Assembly (NCBI GenBank): GCA_951640195.1
Contig: OX621165.1
Span: 1,736,001 to 1,800,000 of the forward strand
DNA from: Porpolomopsis calyptriformis
Lineage: Eukaryota; Basidiomycota; Agaricomycetes; Agaricales; Hygrophoraceae
Direction of reading: 5' to 3'
Length of the DNA stretch: 64,000 nt
Positions 42,779-54,091 of this stretch are shown in pieces. The translations under genes and the position numbers were made by a program. The stretch's first letter is position 1. Every line of letters begins with the position of its first letter. The notes under the pieces were generated by a model, which was not told the origin of the DNA, did not search any database, and worked only from the letters and a program-made list of their open reading frames with translations.

Positions 42779-44245
42779 ATGATGGAGGGGTCAAGCACAT
42801 TACTCAATCGGAAATCCCATCGAAAGCCAGCCGATCTCTTACCTCTCGGCGGAACCAGTAATTCCAGGAAACATCCCCATGGGTCTTCCCAGGAAAGACC
42901 TTCTGTTCGTTCGCATCAGTCCTCACCGAAAAGCATCATCATTTGCGGCCAAAAACTCGTGCCGTCAGTTGTGTTTGATACCTTCTGGCGCTTTTCAGCA
43001 GAAAGGAAGGCAATGGATGATAGGCGGCGTGCGGGCATGAAAGAACCGTGAGTCCAGATGAAGTCTTTCAAGATGGCTCCAAGTGATTTTATCATCTCTC
43101 CCCAAGGTGGACTGATGACCCCATTCTCCATCGATACCGGTTCTGTAACACATTTCGCATATTGGACAGAGTTAGCCAATATATCGTCAGCGAAGTGATC
43201 GAGAAAGGCTCTCAAGAACCGATCGATGTGATTTTCCGCATTGTATTGTTCAATATGTTCTCGAAAATAGAAACCTACGAGTTGCTTCAAGACCAACTCG
43301 GCCCACTCACCTGGAGCAACTACGAATGCCGAGCCTACCAGGACGTTCTTGACGAGGCAAAGAATGATGGGATGACCCTCTATACCGGAGCGTTTCAGAA
43401 ACCCTTGCCCAAACTGGGTCACAAGGGTTATGTCAATCATTTAGAGCTCCTTGAACTCCTCATGCAAGATCTTCCAGGTCAACTTGCTCGGGCAGAGTAC
43501 CTGGCCGATATTTTCGAATACATTATCTCTTTCCCAGGCATGTTGAATTTTGTGGGTATGACAGTCCGCTAACGTATTGTCAGGGATGGGAGAATTTTCG
43601 GCTTACCAACTTTTGTTAAATCTCACTTACTCGAGTGTGATAAATTTCTCCGAGTCAGATTTTGTTGTTGCCGGCCTCGGTGCTCTCTCTGGACTCTCGA
43701 AATTGTTTGGTGAGAGTATGGCTCGCGCTGCTCAAGCGGTTCCGGGCATTCAGGCGGATGTCATACGCTGGCTCCAAAAAACACAAGACGAGCATTTCAA
43801 GCGACTGGGGCTTGAGTTCAGTGGCCTAGGTCCAGAGAGGCTTCCACTGCAACTCTGTGACATCGAGCACACCCTTTGCGAAGTTGATAAATATGCCCGT
43901 CTAGCACATCCAAACATCCATGATTTGCATGGACGGACACATCTCCGGGGATCGGCTTTCCGACCCTCGCCCGCGTTTTCTGGAAAAGTTCATTTCCCCA
44001 AGGCATGGTCTCATCCCGATCGCTGCAAGGTCCGAATTAGGCCGGGAGTGCTCAAGATCAGGAAGCGTTACGTGATTAGCAATATCGTTGGTCACAGGGA
44101 AGATGAGATGGGCTGTGTAGAATATAAAGTGCATTGGTGGGGTTACTCTGATGAAGACGATACATGGGAACCCGAGAACGAACTTAGGGAAGATGCCCCC
44201 GCTGTAGTGGAAACATATTTGACGAGTATCGGAAAGAGATGTTGA
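42779..44245 (+). CDS. HMUDK-type helical domain protein with C-terminal chromodomain
   Basis: Three exons: 42779-43047, 43107-43537 and 43584-44245. Introns are 43048-43106 (59 bp, GTGAGT...AAG) and 43538-43583 (46 bp, GC...CAG with GCTAAC branch). Total 453 codons, no internal stop. Residues about 66-340 match the fungal family Pfam calls HMUDK_hel by recall: T-F-W-R-F-S-A-E-R, P-W-T-D-D-P-I-L, R-V-S-Q-Y-I, F-R-I-V-L-F, K-I-E-T-Y-E, M-G-E-F-S-A-Y-Q. There is a helix-hairpin-helix-like V-A-G-L-G-A-L-S-G and C-E-V-D-K-Y-A-R near Asp335. Relatives are DNA-glycosylase-fold proteins linked to modified thymine. The chromodomain at 396-445 keeps its aromatic cage (Y396, W418, Y421). Intact while every neighbour is broken. 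Confidence 0.8.
43048..43106 (+). other. Intron 1 of the HMUDK-chromodomain gene
   Basis: 59 bp, GTGAGT donor and CAAG acceptor. Splicing joins K-E-P to W-T-D-D-P-I-L, restoring the conserved family motif. Without splicing the frame stops at once. Confidence 0.85.
43538..43583 (+). other. Intron 2 of the HMUDK-chromodomain gene, GC-AG type
   Basis: The only junction that gives F-P-G-M-G-E-F-S-A-Y-Q in frame uses donor CCAG|GCATGT and acceptor GTCAG, 46 bp, with branch GCTAAC. A GT donor four codons later would leave a 28-bp intron, too short. The donor is one T-to-C change from GTATGT. Confidence 0.6.
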
Positions 44246-45394
44246 CTATCCTTTCCCAGTCATGTTTCTGTATACTGGGAATATCTGGTACAGTTGAACC
44301 TGTCTTAACCCATACTTGAGATAACCCATAACCCCTCATATACTTGTTGGAATATTTCGGAAGCCTTTACTGGCTATCTCGGTAATTGTATGGAACAGAC
44401 TATTTTCATGTACGAGTAGCATATTTAGCTCTTGTAGTCAGCACTGTAGTAAGCCGCAGTAGCACTGCCATGGTGTGATGTATATAATGTAGGTAGCAAT
44501 GGGGTGAACTCCCCATTGGATTATACAGTTTATACCTTGAACATTCCTGTCACTGAGCTTACTTCAATTTCGTCTCGACTTTGACCGCTCGCTCAGCCCT
44601 CATTACTTACGAGCTCTATACCTATAATCCAACAAGAAGATCGCGTCGAATCGATTTTCAACAATACTATAGCTCCACTGGTCTACCAACTTGGTGGGTG
44701 GGGAATTGCTGTGCAAATCCCATAGGTCAGTGATAACCCATAACCCATACCCCTCCTGGGCCAAAACCTATAGCTTTAGTTACTGTATTAGACTTAGTCC
44801 CTGTCAAATATTGAATTTCTGGTTGTGGATCCACCACTGTGGTTGCTAAGAAGCTTGAAAATGACAAATTTAATAGTTTTATGGTGAAAAATCTCCTTGC
44901 ATGGCTCTGAAACCTCTCAATAATCTTAAGCAAGGTCTTGCAAAATTTTCTGAAAAGACTCAGGATCACAAAGAAGAGTTGAATGCAAAGCTGTTACAAT
45001 GAGTCTCTTTTTTGGTTATTATTTCCTTTCTGTGTGCCAATTCTCTTCACTATCATTTTCAATGCTGCGATTGTCACGCTGTCAGAACGTGACCGTTACC
45101 GGTCGAGTCACGGTCACAAGTGTGACATTTGTCACTCCTTCTTATCTTTCTTATCTTATCTTTTACACTTAATCATTGCTTACACAATTGTTCCATGGAT
45201 TGATTACATAATCACATATTCGGACTCAGCTAGGGTAAATATAGGCAGCTCAGAATTGCTTGTACTTCTCTAGGTTGAACCACAACTTGGACTTGCCAAC
45301 TTCCTTGTTTGCATCAGCTAAGACCCACATTGGACCTCCCAGAGTGAAGACCTGAGTCCTGCTTCGCACCTAACAAAAGCTATCTTAGAGGGAG
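44246..45394. other. Spacer after the host gene, with palindromes
   Basis: 3' untranslated and intergenic DNA, AT-rich. No convincing gene; small ORFs show no recognisable pattern. A palindromic cluster lies at 45089-45135: GTGACCGT...ACGGTCAC (45089-45096 and 45110-45117) followed by TGTGACATTTGTCAC (45121-45135). It may be subterminal sequence of the neighbouring DNA transposon. Confidence 0.45.
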
Positions 45395-45643
45395 GCCATT
45401 TCATCTGGTAATAAGCAGTGGTTGGACTACAAGGCAAACACTATTGATGAGCAATGTGTTCTGGACAATTTGGAGGCAGGATCAGACTATGAAAGAGGAC
45501 TTACACAGTTGGATGAAAATAGAAAGGCAATTGTGAAGGAGCTGAGGGGGTGGGGGGGAGATTTAGCCAAGGTGATAGAAAATAAACAGAAATGTACAGA
45601 CTTTCACATGCTCTGGAAAGGCATATTACTGACATTTTTTTGG
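45395..45643 (+). pseudogene. Degenerate ORF of unknown origin
   Basis: A readable peptide frame R-E-A-I-S-S-G-N-K-Q-W-L-D-Y-K-A-N-T leads into a helical, charged stretch (N-L-E-A-G-S-D-Y-E-R-G-L) and W-K-G-I-L-L-T-F-F, ending TGA at 45641-45643. There is an upstream stop and no good ATG. I do not recognise it; it may be a host exon fragment or part of a transposon. Confidence 0.3.
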
Positions 45644-45683
45644 TGAAGGCTCAGAGCATGAGAAGCAAACTAAAGAACCAAAA

Positions 45684-46223
45684 AAAAAGTTGACTCAGCC
45701 ATCTGCTCCAGTTTTCATGAAGAAAGAGAATGCCACATTAGCTTAATGAATCCAAGTCCTCAATTAGTACCACAAGAATAGTAAAAACCAATCAACTACA
45801 GTATGGCATTTTACAACCATCTACCCAAACCTTCAGATCAAGCAGCCATTGATTTCATCCTAGGTCAGAGATGAAGCTAAATGGTATGAGCAGTGGGACC
45901 AGATGAGTTATCAAAGTAACTGGAAAGCTAAATGAGTCTGATAGTCTAAGCACCCTGAGGTTTCTGAGATAATGTACCTCTGGGTTTCAAAAGTGATGGA
46001 TGATGGGATTCTGCTTACTAGAGAGGTTCTTCACCAGAAATGGAATATATTTACAAACTTGGCTGGGGTTCTACAAGATAAAAGGTTGAAGTTGAGCAAT
46101 AGCTAGTTGGGGAGCTTTAAGGAAAGGAATGGCTTGAAGCAGATGAAGTAATATAGGGAAGCAGCATTAGTAAATACACAGACTGTGGAGATAGAGAGAA
46201 AGCGGATGCAAGATCTGATTAGG
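45684..46223 (+). pseudogene. Tc5/pogo-type transposase, N-terminal part, cut by A3
   Basis: With stops read through, one frame shows the two DNA-binding helix-turn-helix units of CENP-B-like transposases: first A-T-L-A...I-Q-V-L-N-Y-H-K-N-S, then P-L-I-S-S, then the CENPB/Tc5 unit E-I-M-Y-L-W-V, L-L-T-R-E-V-L-H-Q-K, L-G-S-F-K-E-R-N-G-L-K and R-K-R-M-Q-D-L-I. About nine stops, mostly where CGA, CAA, CAG or TGG would be expected. The catalytic DDE part is missing because A3 begins at 46224; it should lie beyond A3, outside the window. Confidence 0.65.
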
Positions 46224-46418
46224 TGTAAGGGTTGGGGATAAGTTATCACACTTTGCTTAATACTAGGATATGCACAGAACCAATGTATTGGGGTAATCTG
46301 GTATAAGTAGGAGTGGGATGTAAACTTATTGTTTACCTAAGCACAACTAGTACTTAAGGTATCTGGTACAAATACATACAAACACAGCATGGTGGCTGTA
46401 TGTAACATATCTGTTACA
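46224..46418 (-). repeat. A3 3' LTR
   Basis: 195 bp, reverse complement of the A LTR (TGTAAGGGTTGGGG...CTGTTACA on the + strand), preceded in sense by the purine tract (CTCCCCCTTT on the + strand). Confidence 0.93.
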
Positions 46419-46564
46419 TCCTCCCCCTTTGGCTTAACTGCTGGGGTAAGTTAAGCCTGAGAGCCAGGCAGAGTACATATAAAACAATCTATATAATATA
46501 TAGAAAGAACTAAGAGAAACAGAAAACTAACACCATAGTAATACAACTGCAGTGAAGACTACAT

Positions 46565-48804
46565 TCATCCATAGTCTATTGGGATGTCAGGTATCTCTGA
46601 CATGCTATCAATATGTTCCTGAAGTGAAGCTGGCTCAGGTTAGGGGATCAGTGAGCCAAGTGATACTTGCTTGCTATCGCTACCTGGTGGTGCAGCGCTG
46701 TCTTGCGAATCACGCTGAGAACAGCATTGCAAAGTGTGGGACAAGTCCCAGCCATGGGGTGGTCCACGCTCAGTGAGCGTGTATGTGGTTTGTCCACACT
46801 GGGTGAATGAGTTAGATGCGTTAAATGCATCTTGGGTGATAAGGCCTGCAGATGGGGCGACAGACTCATTAGTGGATGAGATACAAGATGGGGGATGTCG
46901 GTGGGGACATCTGTCAGGGAACCATGTATCATTTCCATCATGAAGTGATGGCAGGATGCCATTCCTTTCAAGGGTATTACGCACAGACTCTCTGTACATC
47001 TCGAGGGTGGATAAGTCCAAGAGATTACCCTGGAGGGTGTCCTTGAGCTATTGAAAGGCATATACAAAGGCATCATCTGCTTGTTCAAATGTAATGCCTT
47101 GTCTGGCGAAGAATGGAATGAGGGATTGTTCCATGACATTAGATGATCCAGAGTACCAGGCTGGTTCTCTGGGGAGTTCTGCAATGGACAGGTTCGATCC
47201 CATCACAAGTGATCGATAGTGGCCAGGCATTCCAAACAGGAGGGCTGCTGCTCTGATGTATTGTGACCATATCTGGTTGGCGTCTGTTGATGATCAGGTG
47301 GGAGCATGGGTCTTAGGTGACTTGGGTTTGTGTCAACTAACCAGGATTATCCTGTGGAGGCTTCACAGTGAAATGCTGCCATCTTGTTCTATGCACACTC
47401 CAGGGTGCACAGCATGGTGGTTTATGTAAAACCAATAAGCCCACTCTTCTGGGGAGCTCGTGGCAGTTGGCTGAGATGGGTTAATCCATCCAGGCACAGA
47501 AGAAGTCGGCACCTGTACAGGTGCATTGGTGGAGTTACCTGAAGCCTGGGTGGGAACTCTCCAATTGATTAATGTGATGCGTTGAGCATCTGTTCTACTC
47601 TCTCGAGGAGTCACCTGCGCTGTTGTGACAAATGATCGCACAAGGTTGAGAGCCTCATTATTGCCCGATTCTTGGGCTTGCATGAACAGAGCGCACCATT
47701 GGCATGCATTGACTGGGTATCCACAGTCATCCATAGATCGAGTTCCACATGGAGGGGTAATCCTGAAACTTCGTTTCGTTATGCTGCTTCAGTGCTTTCG
47801 CCAACCCAGATAGTCTGGTCAATGGGTGAGTAGTGGGCCCCAGCAGAGATGCTGGGCCAAGCAGTGATGGTTGAGTGCTTCTTATGCTGTTTGATCATCT
47901 TGCCACTAGGGCCAGATTGATTATTCTCTCCCAGATCTGGGAGGTTAGGGAACTTGACATATGAGTTAGGTTGAAGGTGAGCCTTCAGTTCCTCGTTCTC
48001 TTGAATGAGTTGGGGGAAGTGTCTCTTGATGTATGTGTTATCCTCCTTGTTGAGATTTTCAAACATCAGGCCACAGCCCGCTAACTCATCATCTGAGTAT
48101 GGATTGTAGTGTTCCATATTTGGCTCTTCATTGGTTTCCCTTTCCTTGCCCTTGTCTTGAGCAGAGGAAGTCTTGGTCACAGGGCTGGCTGCCCTTGTGT
48201 ATTCTGAGGATTGCAAATGCGATCCCTCAGTATGGGAGCGCTTGTGCTTACCTAGTGATTCAGCTTCACTAGTGTTGTTAGATTTATTCAGCTTGGCTAT
48301 GAGCTGATTAGCTTTATTAAGCTCATTCTGAGTTCTTTTATAATGAGTGTGATAGTAGTCACCATCGTCTTGAGCCTTCTCAAGTGAGATGGTGAGGTTT
48401 CGGATCTCGGTGATGAGTTCCTCTTGGTGTGCCTTTTGGCAGCTATCAAATACCTCTTTCAATGAGGCATCTTCATTTATGCTGTCTTTGATGACATGCA
48501 TTATGTAGTCTTTGCAGACTTTACACTTCTAGTGACTGGAGTGTATTGTGACATTGATGGTGCTATTACACACCCATATTTTCAGGGGTAACTCTGATGA
48601 GTTACTTGTGTTTTGTCAAGAGCGGTGCTCTCTCTCCCCTTCAGAAGAGGGCCCACAATGTGTCTGGTGTAGGGATCTGATGATATTATCAGGACCAGCC
48701 ATCAGCTGATCCCTGTTGTCTTCCACCATTGCCAGTGGTCTTAGTTTTTCAGGGTGGGGGCTTGTTCTTACACTTGTGGGTGTGTTGTTTTTGTTCAACA
48801 TCAT
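46565..48804 (-). pseudogene. A3 accessory ORF (unknown function)
   Basis: Homologue of the A2 accessory ORF: M-M-L-N-K-N-N start, shared TGA after E-R-E-H-R-S, a long clean stretch 48501-47779 that includes the coiled coil and acidic segment, then a frame change near 47757 from loss of one C, and a clean C-terminal part (47734-47363, 47184-46648). TATAAAAG lies upstream at 48856-48849. It is the best preserved of the three N-terminal halves. Confidence 0.72.
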
Positions 48805-49045
48805 TGTATGTGGTAAAAAATTTCTACTGTTGTTTTTTGTTTGTCATACTTTTATACAAGTCACACTTAGACTTGTGGCATCATTCTAGTGCCTCTAATT
48901 ACCCCAATTAGGGTGAGTCCGCCACCAGACCAGGTATGTCCAGTCCATTGATTGCCAATTAAGGCAATTATTGGTTGCACTTGGTTTAGCATGCATATAA
49001 GGTGTGCTTGTTGGCACGCCTCAAGGCTCTGAGTGCGGTCAGCAT

Positions 49046-50730
49046 TCAGTGCCTCTTAACTGGCTGTCTTGGCAGTTGATGAGGGGTATCTACACCTATT
49101 AGGGTTAGATACTTATCTAGAGCACTAAGCTCTTTACACGACGAGATGGGCTCCTATTTTGTGTCTCTGAGGTTCCAACGAACCTCCAGCTCAAGTTTTC
49201 AGTTGTCCCACCTATAGCCGACTATTTCATCAACTAACCATTCAGTTTGAAGTGGTTTACCAAAGTCATAAGCATTTACTAATGCTCAGTTAGGAAATAA
49301 TACATCATTGTTTGGATGGTGTGGATGTAGCAAGTTCATGTGAAAGCACGGATAAATTCATTGCTTTGCGAGCTCATCAGGGAGTTCCAACTCATAGTTG
49401 GATTTGTTAGGAAAGGCCTATACAACTTTGTACGGCCCAATGAACCTTGGCAGTAGTTTCCCTGCTCTACCTTGTGGTAGTTTAAGGTTCTTGGTTGATA
49501 GATACACAAAGTCATTTACTTTTATCGACAGTTCTTCCCTTCTACACTGATTAGTGTAGTGTCTTTGAAATATGTGATGTGCAATGATTGCATTGTGAGC
49601 AGCTGCCAGATTCTGCAGTGCTTGTTGAGCAAATGCTTGGACACCTGGCAGTGTCTCAGTGGTATTTTCTACCTGCTTAATCATAGCAGGCATATAAGCT
49701 CCATTCAGTTCAAATGGAGCAAAGCCTGTAGCTTCACTGATACTCGCGTTAATCACAAATTCAGTTATAGGGATCTTTGCGATCCAGTCTCGTTGATCTG
49801 AGCTTATGGTCACTCAGAGGATTTGACCTATTGAACGATTAGCTTGTTCAGTTGCGCTATCCATCTGAGGATGGAAAGATGTAGACATCAATAGTTGAGC
49901 TCCTAAGAGCCTATAAAGTTTGCTCCACCATTTGGAGGTAAATTTTGAGTCTCTGTCTGAGACTATACTTTCAGGAAGGCTGTGAAGCCTTACTACTTCT
50001 TTTAAGTAGATCCATGAAAGCTCTGATACTTTCATTTTGGTATTCACCAGTATCAGGTGGATCATTGATGTCATTCGACAAATAACTACCCATAGGTAAT
50101 TGTACCTGTCAATTTCAGGACACAGACCAATAAAGTCTATTCTGATTGATTGCCATGGTTTCATGGGTATGGGTCATAAATGCAACAGTCCTGTCAGGCA
50201 CTGCATATTGTCTTTTGACATTTGACAAGTCTAACACGACTTGCAGAATTGTTTAATGTGGCTAAATATCTTAGGCCACTAGTACCATTGTCTTACATAG
50301 TCAGTGGTACATTGTGGACCAAAATGGCCCACTATTGAGTGTGCTTGATCAATGATCAGGCCAAAAATTGATTCTTGTCCCATCTTTGTGGATGGGATAC
50401 ATAGCACTTCCTCTCCCCCCAAATTCTTGGACCAAATCAGGCCTTCATGGATAGTGAAGTAAATGCCTTATGGTGATCAGGGTTTTTGAGAACCTTGCTG
50501 AATAATGCATCAGATTTGTATCCTCCGTGAATCACTACAGTTAGTGATTCATCATGCTCTATACAAGCGCGCAAGTTCTCTCCCCATTTATGGGATTGGA
50601 ATCTCATTGGATTGTCTGGGGATGATCTTAATTTTTTTATCAGTTCTATTTCTGGAATTGGAACTAGCGCAAGCACTGCTGCTTGCACATCTCTATCTTC
50701 TTCTCTTTCAAGGAGACGATTGCTTTAGTG
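49046..50730 (-). pseudogene. pol: A3 integrase and chromodomain
   Basis: Catalytic D in R-I-D-F-I-G, D in V-S-D-R-D-S-K-F and E in A-T-E-Q-A-N are all present. The C-terminal chromodomain-like region is at about 49100-49250. Stops are fewer than in A1. Ends at TGA 49048-49046, matching A1 and A2. Confidence 0.83.
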
Positions 50731-52508
50731 TCATTGAATGTCTTCGACAACCTGGATAGCCTTCATTTTGATGGCTCCAGTATTAATTTCATTTAGACGA
50801 TCCCAAGGGAAATCATCTTTTTCAGGGGCTAGATGTATATCTACATCTACGTAGTTGCTCATAGGATAAGCATCATACCATGTATCACTTTTATAATAAT
50901 GTGATAGCACATTAGCAACTTTATTCAGTTGCCCTTTGATGTATGTTATGTCAAAGTCAAATCTTGATAGGTATTCCATCCAATGAGCTTGTCAGCTAGA
51001 CAGGTGTCTTTGCATCTTGAAAAACTCAAGAGCTTGATGGTCAGTCACAATGTGAACCCAATATCCTATCAGTTTGTCCTCCCATTTAAGGAGGGCTTCG
51101 AGTATCGCAATTGTTTCATACTCGAATGTATAATAATTTCATTGAGCATCCATAAACTTTCATGACATAAATCCTGCTGGTCTGCAGGCTTGCCAGGTAG
51201 GACCTTGTCTGTACATTGCACCAATGCTATGTATTGAGGTGTTGCAGATGACCCATATAGGTTTATCTTTCTTGTGACATATTGGCACTAGTATAGGTGT
51301 CAAGCAGCATATCTGCTTTATTGTTTCAAAGCATTTATCATGGATTGGTCTCCACATGAATGGTTGCCTGTTCACTGTCATGGCTGCTAAAGGCCCTGTA
51401 TAACTTGAGATATCTCACAGGAAATGCGCCAGATATTGTATGAGTCCTATAAATTTCTAGACATCATTGTAATTGCGTGGTTGTCGCTAATTGCATATTC
51501 TCACCATTTTATTGGTGTCTGTGTGTAGCCCTTTGTTGTCTATCTTATAACCTAGACAGTCAATAACATTGGCATACAGTTCGCACTTCTCCTCTTGGAG
51601 GTAGAACTTGTATTCTAGTAGTTTACCAAACATGAGACCCAAGTGTTTTTCATGCTCCGAGATGGAAGCACTATAGATGAATAGATCGTCGAGATACGCA
51701 TGCATGAATATGCCAATGAAATCTCAAAAGATCATTGTCATTACCCACTGGAATGTAGTAGGTACATTGCAGTCTCCTATCTGCATTGTATGGCTCACGT
51801 AGGTGCCATATATAGTTGCAAATGCGCTCTTATGCACATCTTCAGGTACTATCTGTACCTGCTTATAAGCATCCAATAAGTCGATTTTGGACCTTATTGT
51901 TCTGCTAGCCACATCATATCTGATCTGGTCTTGGTCTGGAAAGGGCGTAACATCCTTCAAAGTATTGTCATTGCATTTACAACAATCAATTGGCATCGGT
52001 AGAGTGCCATTCTTTTTTGGAATGCACAGTATTGGAGCTGCTTGATCAGTTTGCACCAATTCCCACCATCCGGCGCACATATACTGTGTGATCTTTGCCA
52101 TAAGCTGAGGCTTTAGTGAGTCCGGACATCTCAGCAGATAGTAGTTGTACTTCTTATCTTCATTGATAAGAGGTATGTGGTGATTGACACCACATACTGG
52201 GGGCAATTCCTCAGGTACTCTATGCATAATATCCTAGCATGCTTCAATCCATTTGGCTTGAAGGCGAGGTCTGTCCTCATTTATTAAGGGTGTTTCAGTC
52301 CTTTCATTTGGTTGAACAATTTGAGCTACACTCAGTAGCATCTTTTCCTTGGACCCAGTAGGGGTATTCTCTTTTATTTTCTTTGTGTTCATGTCTAAAC
52401 ACCTTTTTCTTGAGAACTCCTCAACAAACTCTCTGGGTTTGTTGGTTTCTTGGATGTCCTGTCCAGACATCTTCCCAGCAGAACCTTTCGGTTCTGCATC
52501 TGCTAGTC
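50731..52508 (-). pseudogene. pol: A3 reverse transcriptase-RNase H
   Basis: RT palm Y-L-D-D-L-F-I-Y intact at about 51690; K-I-D-L-L-D-A-Y-K-Q upstream. The RNase H connection retains the 17 bp deleted in A2 (C-F-E-T-I-K-Q). RNase H C-terminal part F-D-I-T-Y-I-K-G-Q-L-N-K at about 50930. Several stops. Confidence 0.85.
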
Positions 52509-52509
52509 A
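52503..52509 (-). promoter_or_regulatory. Candidate UGA readthrough site TGACTAG (A3)
   Basis: Third occurrence of TGA CTAG at the protease-RT boundary, in frame with both sides. Confidence 0.6.
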
Positions 52510-52738
52510 TTCAGCAGACCTTTGTTCAGTTCATTGCAGTGATTGTCTGCACACAATTTTGTCATTTTCCTCCCCTTCAGTTAGAGCAGGAGCAGCTACC
52601 CTGTAGACCATTATCTGGTTCGTACTAGGCTCTAGCGTAATTTCAAATTCACACATAAAACCCATGCCAATTATAGCATCGAATCTGTCAATATTTACAA
52701 TATCGAAGTAGTATTTCTTTGCGATACTTTCATACCAC
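52510..52738 (-). pseudogene. A3 protease C-terminal part
   Basis: Carries D-R-F-D-A-I-I-G-M-G-F and the linker to Pol; the N-terminal part of the protease continues at 62309 beyond B3. Target duplicate CCAC at 52735-52738. Confidence 0.8.
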
Positions 52739-53347
52739 TGATACGTCTGCTTCGTGTATGAGAACCAAACACAGAACAAGGTGCGAGGATGACTATAAAG
52801 AGTCTCGACTCAGCCTATGATCGATAATCGTGGAAAGGGAGTCTTCGACCATTCGCGAATGAGATCGATCGGGGAATCGGAAGGATCGGAAAGTCGAAAG
52901 AGGAAGTCTTAGAAGATCTAAAGAGGATCTAGACTCGAGAGTGAGAGAGAAGCGAATATCTGACTTGTTGGATCACTAGCTACAACATACAGTATATATA
53001 TCTTCTAGTACAAGGATCCCTTTGAGTGTATATGATAAAAGGGGAGCCTCTCTAATGATCTAAGGGGAAAGTAGTGAATAGGAATGAAGGAATTGAATGA
53101 AAAAGGGAGAAATAGAAGAGAACTGATGCCTTTGAATAGTGTCTTCCCTTTGATATACAAACTTTCATTCGCGTTTGGAAAGCTTCAATCGCGTTCGGAG
53201 CGTTTGATGATTCTCGAAGTCGTTCGGGACATTCGGGAGCTATCAGGAGCGTTCGGAGGGTTCGAGTTTGTGTTCGAAGGACTTGGTAGGCGTCTAGTAT
53301 TCGTATAGTTGAATATACGGTGCTCAGGGGATGGAGGGGTCGTATCA
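52739..53347 (-). repeat. B3 3' LTR
   Basis: 609 bp, TGATACGTCTGC...GGTCGTATCA on the + strand; polypurine tract adjoining at 53348-53359 (+ strand TCTCCTCCTCAC). Confidence 0.93.
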
Positions 53348-53424
53348 TCTCCTCCTCACTGAAATGTTGACTGTCCTCAGTCAATCACGTGATTTGCCGG
53401 TAGTTGCCGAGGCGCGTTTATAAG

Positions 53425-53442
53425 TGTGACAACTGTGTCACA
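53425..53442. promoter_or_regulatory. Conserved palindrome upstream of the antisense gene (B3)
   Basis: TGTGACA-ACTG-TGTCACA next to a TTTATAAG box (about 53417-53424). Same arms as in B1. A B' solo LTR now separates it from the antisense gene. Confidence 0.5.
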
Positions 53443-53474
53443 TTCATCTTTAGACACGACCGTCTTTGAACCGC

Positions 53475-54047
53475 TGATGCGATGTGGAGCTGTCTGAGCT
53501 CTGGGATCTGCCCCAAGAGATGGTGGGAGGCACAATAGAAAGGAGCTATCAAAGAAATCGTGCAAATTGAAGAAATAGAAGAAATCAGAAATTCGGAGCA
53601 CTCTCTAGAGTGCTAGAGGCGGTCGAAGAGGCTCAAACATGAAGGACTAGACGTGGGACGATAGGATCTATCTTCCTTCTCTATGATACAAACATATCTA
53701 CAAGTAAATATATCTGTGAAAACAAAGATCCCTTTATATGCTATATAGTAAAGGGATGAGACTTCTGAACGAAGCCACCAGTGAAAGGGTCAATGGGAAC
53801 GATGAGGATCTACACAATGGATGTCTGGCTATCAGATGCATCCTTTGATATGAGCTGCAATCACGAATAGAAGGATCAGAGAATTCGAAGAAATTCGCAG
53901 AAATCCGAAGCGTTCGGAGATAAATCACTGGACAGGAAGCCGAATCACGTAGTCGGGGATATCGTAGTAGTGTAGTAGACGTCTGGAGGATCACATAGAT
54001 ATGTGGAACATGTCCTCCGGACCTCAGGGGACCAAGGGGTCGTATCA
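53475..54047. mobile_element. Solo LTR of family B' (573 bp) in B3
   Basis: TGATGCGATG...GTCGTATCA, flanked by CCGC (53471-53474) and CTGC (54048-54051), a 4-bp duplicate with one C-to-T. B1 has the uninterrupted site. Inserted 44 bp upstream of the antisense gene ATG, between it and its presumed TATA. Confidence 0.85.
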
Positions 54048-54091
54048 CTGCGTACCACAACGCCAAGAAAACCGCGACAAGCCGTTTAAAA

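Noticed and set aside
44727..44969. 80-codon - strand ORF as a gene
   Set aside because: No recognisable pattern, AT-rich spacer, no homologue elsewhere in the window.
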